In this document: in pieces, positions 1-5,315 of the stretch
How the letters are laid out: the number at the start of each line of letters is the position of its first letter
Position numbering within the stretch: the first letter of the stretch is position 1
Source of the DNA: Syntrophorhabdaceae bacterium PtaU1.Bin034
GTDB lineage: Bacteria; Desulfobacterota_G; Syntrophorhabdia; Syntrophorhabdales; WCHB1-27
Direction of reading: 5' to 3'
DNA: 6,395 bases
Assembly: GCA_002067405.1 (NCBI GenBank)
Contig: MVRP01000221.1
Coordinates: forward strand, 1-6,395
The notes under the pieces: model-generated
The model's input: the letters and a program-made list of their open reading frames with translations, nothing else
What the model was told of the DNA's origin: nothing
The model's database searches: none
Made by a program: the position numbers and the translations under genes

Positions 1-419
1 CTGACCTCTTTCGCCGACATGTCGCCGAAACCCCTGACCGGAAGCCCTCTTTGTCTGAGGGTCTCCAAAGCCTTCCTCAGCTCCCCGTACCCGGCGCCCA
101 GACGAACGATCTCATACGCACCGCTTGCCGCACAGTCAGCCGGTTCGACAAATCCCCGGCCGACAACCCGAAATCCGAAGTACCCCTTCGGGATGAATAT
201 CCCTCCGCCGTTCTCGGAAATAAAAGGATGACGGTTCTCCAGCTTCTCGCGATAATAGTCGATCTCCGCGGCAGTTTTACTGGAGCAGATGATGAGCGGA
301 ACACGCCTTTCCCTGATCATCTTGAGCGCGGGCAGGGCGTCGGCAAAGGAATAGTCCCGGTAATCAAGGAGCGTTCCGTCGAGATCGGTAAAAATGAGAC
401 ATCGATTCCCCTCGATCAT
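1..419 (-). CDS. Mannosyl-3-phosphoglycerate phosphatase-like HAD hydrolase (3' partial)
   Basis: The reading frame starts at the ATG at 419-417 and stays open to the left edge, giving 139 residues. The family is usually about 260-275 residues, so roughly half is present. HAD motif I is TDLDGTLLD (residues 11-19), with nucleophile D12 and acid D14. Motif II is in CSSKT (45-49). The downstream SENGGG (68-73) and FIPKGYF (75-81) are typical of the mannosyl-3-phosphoglycerate phosphatase group (HAD subfamily IIB, cytoplasmic). Those enzymes dephosphorylate mannosyl-3-phosphoglycerate to mannosylglycerate, a compatible solute. The start codon overlaps the stop of the preceding glycosyltransferase as TGATG, so the gene is probably the next cistron of the polysaccharide operon. 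The family call is strong; the substrate is inferred. Glucosyl-3-phosphoglycerate phosphatases and sugar phosphatases of the same subfamily look similar, and the C-terminal half with motifs III and IV is not visible. Confidence 0.85.
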   Translation of the reverse strand, partial: MIEGNRCLIFTDLDGTLLDYRDYSFADALPALKMIRERRVPLIICSSKTAAEIDYYREKLENRHPFISENGGGIFIPKGYFGFRVVGRGFVEPADCAASGAYEIVRLGAGYGELRKALETLRQRGLPVRGFGDMSAKEV

Positions 420-1360
420 CAAAACCTCGTCTTCTTTCTGATCTTATTCCTGATGCATTTGAGGAAGCACCAGGTCTGCTTCGCAAAAAAAGGCAAAGGA
501 GATTCTCCCGCCGACGACTGCTTCAGGAAATATGACGCACGCCCCCAATCCCCGACCTCCAAAAAGAGGTTCGTCATGCGCTTCGCATGCCGGATCTTTT
601 TCTCCCGGGGAAGGCAATCGTAATCATCCTTGAATTTCTCCATGAGGCGGACATGACCCTGAAGGACCGAATCGATCCTGTTGGATATCCTCGATCGATC
701 GTCCTTGTCGATATGGTAGCGGACCAGGGCCTCGTTCACGGCATGGAACCGGCACATCTTCATTAAACGGATATACAGCTCCCAGTCCTGGCAGCTTTTC
801 ATGAGAGGGTCAAATCCTCCCAAAGGCTGAAGGAACCTTTTCTTCACCATGACGGAAGACATGGATCCGATGAGATTCTGCACGAGCAGGTCGTCCAGGA
901 AAGAACCCGAGGCATTCATGAGGTACTCTTTGCCCGGCTTCCCGTTATGGTGCACGAAAAGCAATCCGCAATAGACCAGCCCATACTCCTCCGGCAAGTC
1001 CCTGAACTTTTGCACCTGCTTGGTCAGCTTGGAGGGAAGCCACTCGTCGTCGCTGTCGAGGAACGCCACGAACTCTCCCCTGGCGCGGTTCAGGCCGATG
1101 TTGCGGGCCTGGGCGCCGCCGACATTCTTTTCCAAACGGATGAATTGAAGGCGATCGTTGTTGATTTTCCGGAAGAATAAGCCGGTTTCGTCCGTTGACC
1201 CGTCATCAACGACGAGGACCTCAAAATGGCGATAATCCTGGTTCAATACGCTCTGAACCGCCCGCCGCACCACCCCGGCACGATTGTAGGTAGGGATGAT
1301 GACAGAGACCAGGGGCAGAGGTTGAAGCGTCGAATTCAAGACCCCTCCTCCGAGAGACAT
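419..1360 (-). CDS. Family 2 glycosyltransferase (GT-A fold)
   Basis: A 313-residue inverting glycosyltransferase that should transfer a nucleotide-activated sugar to the growing lipid-linked glycan on the cytoplasmic face. The GT2 signature is complete: VSVIIPTYNR (18-27), VDDGSTDET (51-59), GGAQARNIGLNRARGEFVAFLDSDDEW with the metal-binding DSDD at 102-105, and GGFDPLMKSCQDWELYIRL (181-199), in which D192 is the likely catalytic-base position. A basic tail (KCIRNKIRKKTRF) could touch the membrane; there is no transmembrane segment. The start is ambiguous. The ATG at 1360 has little Shine-Dalgarno sequence, whereas a TTG at 1339 lies 7 bases after a strong GGAGG and overlaps the upstream stop as TTGA. 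That start gives 306 residues beginning just before the GT2 domain. The family is certain. Donor and acceptor cannot be read from sequence. Confidence 0.95.
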   Translation of the reverse strand: MSLGGGVLNSTLQPLPLVSVIIPTYNRAGVVRRAVQSVLNQDYRHFEVLVVDDGSTDETGLFFRKINNDRLQFIRLEKNVGGAQARNIGLNRARGEFVAFLDSDDEWLPSKLTKQVQKFRDLPEEYGLVYCGLLFVHHNGKPGKEYLMNASGSFLDDLLVQNLIGSMSSVMVKKRFLQPLGGFDPLMKSCQDWELYIRLMKMCRFHAVNEALVRYHIDKDDRSRISNRIDSVLQGHVRLMEKFKDDYDCLPREKKIRHAKRMTNLFLEVGDWGRASYFLKQSSAGESPLPFFAKQTWCFLKCIRNKIRKKTRF

Positions 1361-2256
1361 TTATAGATTTCCCGCCACATTCTCAGGTCGATGTATTCTT
1401 TGGCAGCGCTTCGGCGGCAAATCCTCGCGCGCCGGAGACTTAACCATTTTTCGGCAATGTGCAAGGCAAGCCCCAATTTCCACGGTCCCCGGTCGAGCCA
1501 TTTCAGCCGGTATTCAAAAGCCCTGGCCGATGACCTGGCGCCGGCCAGGCAGCGTTCCAGGATGTGCTCGTAGGTGCATTTGCTCTGCGGGACGAAATGG
1601 CGGAGCCTCGCCTCGGGCAGATAGATGGCACGGCTGCCTGCGTGCACGAGCCTGGCCATGAGGTCGCTCTCTTCTCCTGTAGAGACCTCTCCCGTTTTCG
1701 CATTCAGCCCCAGGTTGACGTCGAAACCACCGACCCGGGCAAGCACACCCCGGGGACAAGCCCAATTGGCCGAGATAAAACATTCTCCCTTTTTCAGTTC
1801 CCGTTGGATCGGACCGCAGTCGAGACCCTTCACCGAGTTGGGGGCCACACTCAGCAAATCCGGGTCCGGCTTCGGCCCTTCAAATTCGCTCTCCACGGGA
1901 CCGCCCCAAAAGAACCCCTGGGGTTGCTGCGTGAAGGCGTTCCAGTATGCCTGGATCCATCTCGCGTCCGGATGAACGTCATCGTCCGTAAAGATCACCA
2001 GGGCCCCGGATGCGTTGCGGAGGCCTGTATTCCTGGCCCGGCTCAGTCCTTGAACAGGCTCTTCCACATAAATGAGGGGCAATCGATCGAACATCCCCTC
2101 GACAACTTTCCTCGTCCCGTCCGCACAATTGTTGGCAACCACGATCAGCTCCCACGTGATACGCCGGGGGATGAGGCACCGACAGAAGGATTCGAGCGTT
2201 ATCCCCAGTCGTGTGCAATTATTCCATGTGCAAAGGATGACTGAAACATCGGCCAT
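1336..2256 (-). CDS. Family 2 glycosyltransferase (second type)
   Basis: A 306-residue GT2-family enzyme. It opens with VSVILCTWNN (4-13) and then has the substrate-binding strand ELIVVANNCADGT (36-48), QGLSRARNTGLRNASG (69-84), and the metal-binding FTDDDV (89-94). After that come the acceptor-side motif GGFDVNLG (176-183) and the likely catalytic-base region TGEESDLMARL (193-203), followed by LRHFVP (218-223). The NN in place of DDGS and the DDDV form mark a different GT2 subgroup from the next gene, so the two probably form different linkages. I chose the ATG at 2256 because it overlaps the upstream stop as TGATG and places the GT2 motif at residue 4. The frame is open as far as 2541, but that extension lies inside the upstream gene and has no family character. 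There is no clear Shine-Dalgarno sequence, so translation probably depends on coupling. Specificity is unknown. Confidence 0.94.
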   Translation of the reverse strand: MADVSVILCTWNNCTRLGITLESFCRCLIPRRITWELIVVANNCADGTRKVVEGMFDRLPLIYVEEPVQGLSRARNTGLRNASGALVIFTDDDVHPDARWIQAYWNAFTQQPQGFFWGGPVESEFEGPKPDPDLLSVAPNSVKGLDCGPIQRELKKGECFISANWACPRGVLARVGGFDVNLGLNAKTGEVSTGEESDLMARLVHAGSRAIYLPEARLRHFVPQSKCTYEHILERCLAGARSSARAFEYRLKWLDRGPWKLGLALHIAEKWLSLRRARICRRSAAKEYIDLRMWREIYKCLSEEGS

Positions 2257-3194
2257 CAGCTTAACCCCAGGAAATAAGATCTGATCAGCTTCTCGGTAAA
2301 ACGGGAAAAACGGATGCGGCGAATAAAAGGCCGATCGGAAAGCCACGCGCTTAAAGGCCCCACGGGCAAACCCTCGCGCCAACGGACATTTCGGCTCGCG
2401 AGAGAAAATTCCCACACCGAACGATTCTTGTGATAGGAATTCGGCATCAGGGTAGTACGCTTCCCGAGAATGGACCCCAGTATCGACGAATGGAGACGGT
2501 TCGTGACGATTTCTTTTGCCCTCGCATGCAGCAGGAACCATTCGTCAAAAGACCGGCAATAGGGAACCGGGTCGAGCCGCCGCGAAAATACATTGATCTT
2601 TTGTGTAGGGCACATCTCCCTGTCGACCCGTATGGCATAAAACGGATATCGTTGTCTTATGGAGGAGGTATCGAAATCGCTCGCCTGAAGGTTCAGGGCC
2701 GTATCGTGATCCTCCAGCAACTCGACCCAGGAAGGCAGGCATCGCTTCAGGACGAGATATGACGTATGCTCACGCGTGAAAATATGCAATTTCCTGCACC
2801 GCCCTTCAGAAATGGAATTGATAAAGCTCTCCCTGAGGTAATCCACATCCTCGCTGAATGTGGTCGGCCCCATTATGACCGTGCCTTCAAAGGTCGAGAC
2901 AATCTTCCTGATTGCAACGATGGGCTTTCCCGACCACCAGGGGACAAATCCGCCTGATCCATGAATATAAATGACAGCACCGCCCGGCACTGCATCGATT
3001 CGATCGATGACCTCCTCGTGTGTGGTTGCCTTGTAGTGAAGCTGCGCTTGGTCTGCCAGCTTATAGGCACCCTTATAGATCAGGGAATCTCCGGGATTGC
3101 CGCCCGGCTCAATAAAGAGAAAGGCGTGGGACGACAACTGCCGGAACAGATCAAATAAAGTAGTCGAGACAACAGGACTGTGAACGTTTACCAT
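2256..3194 (-). CDS. Polysaccharide pyruvyl transferase family protein
   Basis: A 312-residue protein resembling the polysaccharide pyruvyl transferase family (ExoV/CsaB-like), which uses phosphoenolpyruvate to add ketal pyruvate to sugars of exported glycans. Visible family landmarks are EPGGNPGDSLIYKG (29-42, the N-x-GD loop), AVIYIHGSGGF (73-83, matching the usual HGGGN-type loop), FTREHTSY (139-146), and the C-terminal block TNRLHSSILGSILGK (231-245) followed by NSYHKNRSVWE (252-262). The last block corresponds to the PEP/sugar-binding region with the conserved RxH. I chose the ATG at 3194 because it overlaps the flippase stop as ATGGTAA and follows TGAGG at 8 bases. A start at 3269 would add 25 unrelated residues lying inside the flippase gene. 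The HGSGGF variant differs from the commonest form. Some family members have no proven pyruvyl transferase activity, so the fold assignment is firmer than the reaction. Confidence 0.85.
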   Translation of the reverse strand: MVNVHSPVVSTTLFDLFRQLSSHAFLFIEPGGNPGDSLIYKGAYKLADQAQLHYKATTHEEVIDRIDAVPGGAVIYIHGSGGFVPWWSGKPIVAIRKIVSTFEGTVIMGPTTFSEDVDYLRESFINSISEGRCRKLHIFTREHTSYLVLKRCLPSWVELLEDHDTALNLQASDFDTSSIRQRYPFYAIRVDREMCPTQKINVFSRRLDPVPYCRSFDEWFLLHARAKEIVTNRLHSSILGSILGKRTTLMPNSYHKNRSVWEFSLASRNVRWREGLPVGPLSAWLSDRPFIRRIRFSRFTEKLIRSYFLGLS

Positions 3195-4600
3195 GATATA
3201 ATCCTCATTTTTTTCATTAATGCTATCGCTGACACGTAAATGGCCCCGCCTGCGAGGATCAGGGTGCATATCAGCACAACCGGTTCGAGGATCAGATACT
3301 GTTTCAAGCCCGTCAATACGACAAAAGGGATCAAACCGGCCATGAGGTTCCGCGCAAGGATCCTGTAGATCGTCACCACATCATGCCGCAGGATTCTCAT
3401 CACCACATAGATCGAGACGGGCGACCAGAGGAGGTTGAACACTGTATAAGCCACGGCAACGCCAAAAACACCCCATTGCAAACCGATGACGACCGAGAGC
3501 GTGGTTAAGGCGACATTGGCCAGGGACATACGAAACTGAAGGCCTGCCCGCCCCTGCGACAAATAGACGGACCCGCCCACGGTCACGATTGACTGGACCA
3601 TTCCGCAGAAGCACAGCACCCTCACGATCCGGACGGTCTCTTCCCATCCTCTTCCCCACAGGAGAGGGATCAGGTCGGGAGCAACGATGAAGAAGAGCAT
3701 CATCATGGGGAACGTGATAAGGGAAACGTATCCCACCATCTTCGCGTAATTTTCTGCGACCCTGGGAAGGTTGTCCTGAATTCTGGAAAAGGCCGGGAAC
3801 ATGACCCGCGTGATGACCCAGGAGATGTTCTGGATCGGAAACAGCATCAGCTTATACGCCATCGCATAATAACCCAGGGACTGGGCTCCCAGAAACCGGC
3901 CGATCAACAATTGGTCAACAGTGCGGGCGAGGTAATTGACCATCTGGAATCCGGTCATGTTCAGGCTGAATCCCATAAGATCAATCACCGCCTTCTTTGA
4001 AAACAATAAACGGGGCCGCCAGGGGGAGAAGAACCAAAGAAAAAGGTTATTGAACGTAACCCAGGCGAGCATCTGAAAGACGAGGCTCCAGACCCCGTAA
4101 CCCTTCACTGCCAGAATAATCCCCAAAACACCGGACAAGACCGTGGCGGCGATATCCCGGATCATCAGGCTGCGGAAATCCATGGCACGCATGAGCAGAG
4201 ATTGTTGAACGACCGCGACCGCAGAAACGAGAAAGCTTATGGAAAGCACATTGATGATCGGCACGAGCTCGGGCCTGCGGTAGAACCTGGCAATCCCCGG
4301 CGACACGAGAAAGGAAAGGCACATAAAGAACGCACCTACGGCCATGTTGAGCCAAAATGCCGAAGAGCGATGCTCCTCGCTGAGTTCCTTCCTTTGGACC
4401 AGGGCGTTCCCGATCCCCATTTCCGAAAGCAGGGTCGCGAAACCGATGAACACATTCGCCATTGCCATCAGACCGAATTCCTGGGGTGCCAGGATGTGCG
4501 CCAGGACCATGGTGATCGCGAGCTGACAGACCTGTTTGCCTGCCTGGGCGATTCCCGACCAGGTCAATCCTTCAATAACCTTTTTCCGAAAAGACACCAT
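3188..4600 (-). CDS. Wzx-type lipid-linked oligosaccharide flippase (MOP superfamily)
   Basis: A 470-residue, strongly hydrophobic inner-membrane protein with about 12 or more probable membrane segments spread along its length, the usual size for Wzx/TuaB/WzxC-type exporters. Family landmarks are the N-terminal KKVIEGLTWSGIAQAGKQ (6-23), LAHILAPQEFGLMAMA (33-48), EMGIGNALVQRKEL (60-73), FYRRPELVPI (106-115), NYLARTVDQLLIGRFLGAQ (222-240), LGYYAMAYKLMLFP (242-255) and VMFPAFSRIQD (266-276). Such proteins flip undecaprenyl-diphosphate-linked repeat units from the cytoplasmic to the periplasmic face. The motif set is closest to the TuaB/WzxC/AmsL branch of the PST family. The ATG at 4600 has GGAG only 4 bases upstream; the next codon, a GTG at 4597, would have 7-base spacing and a product one residue shorter. 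This is the only gene here not overlapped by its upstream neighbour: a repeat-filled gap precedes it. Substrate specificity is not readable. Confidence 0.94.
   Translation of the reverse strand: MVSFRKKVIEGLTWSGIAQAGKQVCQLAITMVLAHILAPQEFGLMAMANVFIGFATLLSEMGIGNALVQRKELSEEHRSSAFWLNMAVGAFFMCLSFLVSPGIARFYRRPELVPIINVLSISFLVSAVAVVQQSLLMRAMDFRSLMIRDIAATVLSGVLGIILAVKGYGVWSLVFQMLAWVTFNNLFLWFFSPWRPRLLFSKKAVIDLMGFSLNMTGFQMVNYLARTVDQLLIGRFLGAQSLGYYAMAYKLMLFPIQNISWVITRVMFPAFSRIQDNLPRVAENYAKMVGYVSLITFPMMMLFFIVAPDLIPLLWGRGWEETVRIVRVLCFCGMVQSIVTVGGSVYLSQGRAGLQFRMSLANVALTTLSVVIGLQWGVFGVAVAYTVFNLLWSPVSIYVVMRILRHDVVTIYRILARNLMAGLIPFVVLTGLKQYLILEPVVLICTLILAGGAIYVSAIALMKKMRIISW
3203..3207 (-). promoter_or_regulatory. 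Ribosome binding site deciding the pyruvyl transferase start
   Basis: Read on the coding strand, TGAGG stands 8 bases before the ATG at 3194. It lies inside the final codons of the flippase gene. It supports the short 312-residue product over the longer open frame. Confidence 0.6.
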
Positions 4601-4601
4601 A

Positions 4602-4608
4602 CCTCTCC
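4602..4608 (-). promoter_or_regulatory. Short-spaced ribosome binding site of the flippase gene
   Basis: The coding strand reads GGAGAGG ending 1 base before the ATG at 4600, with the GGAG core 4 bases away. This is tighter than usual and suggests modest initiation at the ATG, or use of the adjacent GTG at 4597. Confidence 0.4.
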
Positions 4609-4610
4609 GA

Positions 4611-4752
4611 GGTAAGACAGAGGGGAGACCGCTTCGCTAGGGAGATGGGAGCCCGCCTTCGGCTAGGGAGCAAAAGCCCTTACCCCTCTTTTCCATCTGT
4701 CTTACCCTCTCCCTAGTGAGCGAAGCGAACGGTCTCCCCTCCCCCATCTCCC
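4611..4752. repeat. Composite GC-rich intergenic repeat with inverted and tandem modules
   Basis: The element fills most of the 112-base gap between the acetyltransferase and the flippase and runs into the last codons of the former. On the plus strand three modules appear in order: GGTAAGACAG (4611-4620), AGGGGAGACCG (4621-4631) and a TTCG-CTAGGGAG module (4632-4644). All recur inverted on the right: CTGTCTTACC (4697-4706), CTCCCTAG (4709-4716) with GCGAAGC (4720-4726), and CGGTCTCCCCT (4730-4740). The right-hand order is a circular permutation of the left, as expected if the parent was a tandem array of a roughly 36-44 base unit present in both orientations. The second and third modules can pair as an imperfect stem (4621-4644 with 4709-4740). 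No T-tract follows, so an intrinsic terminator is unlikely. This looks like a dispersed genomic repeat; that cannot be proved from one copy. Confidence 0.75.
4629..4670 (+). repeat. Two near-tandem CTAGGGAG-containing units inside the composite repeat
   Basis: CCGCTTCGCTAGGGAG (4629-4644) and CCGCCTTCGGCTAGGGAG (4653-4670) are near-copies whose shared CTAGGGAG cores start 26 bases apart. They differ by two inserted bases, which turn TTCG into a small GCC-TTC-GGC hairpin in the second copy. A third, longer variant lies inverted at 4709-4730. Confidence 0.65.
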
Positions 4753-5315
4753 CTCTGCTCTATCCCATCCACTATCTGTTTTTCCGTTGCGAGGCGGAAC
4801 CTGATGATCCGGGCCGGATTGCCCACAACAACCGCCCAGGGCGGCACGTCTCCGGCAACGACGGCGCCCGCGCCAAGGATAGCACCGTCGCCGACCTCGA
4901 CCCCGGCCAGAATGATCACCCTGGCGCCGATCCATACGTCGTTGCCGATCGTGACCGGACGTTCAGGCTGCATCCCCTGAACGCACATGGGGATGTCCGT
5001 TCTCGAAAACTCATGGTTGTGCGCCAGGATCATGACATCCTGCCCCATCATGACGTTGTTACCGATCGTGATTTGTCCCGAAAGATGGGCGTTCATGCCG
5101 ATCCCTGAATAGTCGCCTATGGAGATGCAGCGGCCCGAGTGGAAAAAGGCCCGGGATTCGATGTTCACTTCCCTGCCGCACCGGCCGAACAGCCGGGCGC
5201 AGAGCCGGTAACGGAGGTTCCGAGACACGTTCCCGAAGGGCATCAGCGAAGAAGGCAAATACTGTGCGATCCCGTAATAGAGGGCGCAAAAAAGGTGTCT
5301 TCTCCAATCAGCCAT
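4713..5315 (-). CDS. Hexapeptide-repeat (left-handed beta-helix) O-acetyltransferase
   Basis: A 200-residue acyltransferase of the xenobiotic/WcaF/maltose O-acetyltransferase type, expected to move acetyl from acetyl-CoA to a sugar hydroxyl of the glycan in the cytoplasm, as a trimer. Hexapeptide turns run from about residue 48 to 155 (for example ISIGDYSGIG 64-73, ITIGNNVMMG 82-91, VTIGNDVWIG 121-130, VEVGDGAILG 139-148). The loop ILAHNHEFSRTDIPM (96-110) carries the probable catalytic histidine (H99 or H101), and VVVGNPARII (162-171) closes the coenzyme A site. The ATG at 5315 overlaps the epimerase stop by 8 bases (ATGGCTGA) and follows AAGGAGG at 9 bases. The last 10-12 residues (GDGGGETVRFAH) and the TAG stop are encoded inside the composite repeat, so the natural C-terminus may have been replaced. 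The acceptor sugar is unknown; another acyl donor is possible. Confidence 0.92.
   Translation of the reverse strand: MADWRRHLFCALYYGIAQYLPSSLMPFGNVSRNLRYRLCARLFGRCGREVNIESRAFFHSGRCISIGDYSGIGMNAHLSGQITIGNNVMMGQDVMILAHNHEFSRTDIPMCVQGMQPERPVTIGNDVWIGARVIILAGVEVGDGAILGAGAVVAGDVPPWAVVVGNPARIIRFRLATEKQIVDGIEQRGDGGGETVRFAH

Noticed and set aside
51..623. A 190-residue plus-strand open frame at the left end
   Set aside because: It lies antisense to the phosphatase and the glycosyltransferase, both of which have strong family motifs. Its own translation has no recognisable domain.
1564..2244. A 226-residue plus-strand open frame
   Set aside because: It is antisense to the first GT2 gene. Its length reflects the GC-rich codon pattern on the opposite strand; no motif or ribosome binding site supports it.
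2257..2541. N-terminal extension of the first GT2 gene up to 2541
   Set aside because: It overlaps the pyruvyl transferase gene by almost 300 bases and lacks any family similarity. The TGATG junction at 2256 and the immediate GT2 motif mark the start.
3195..3269. N-terminal extension of the pyruvyl transferase to 3269
   Set aside because: The added residues are charged and unlike the family, and lie within the flippase coding sequence. The ATG at 3194 has its own ribosome binding site.
4202..4615. A 137-residue plus-strand open frame running toward the repeat
   Set aside because: It is a charged, motif-free shadow antisense to the membrane segments of the flippase.
4611..4752. Intrinsic terminator or CRISPR-like array in the gap
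   Set aside because: There is no GC stem followed by a T-run on the coding strand, and the modules are inverted and unevenly spaced, unlike regular direct repeats with unique spacers.
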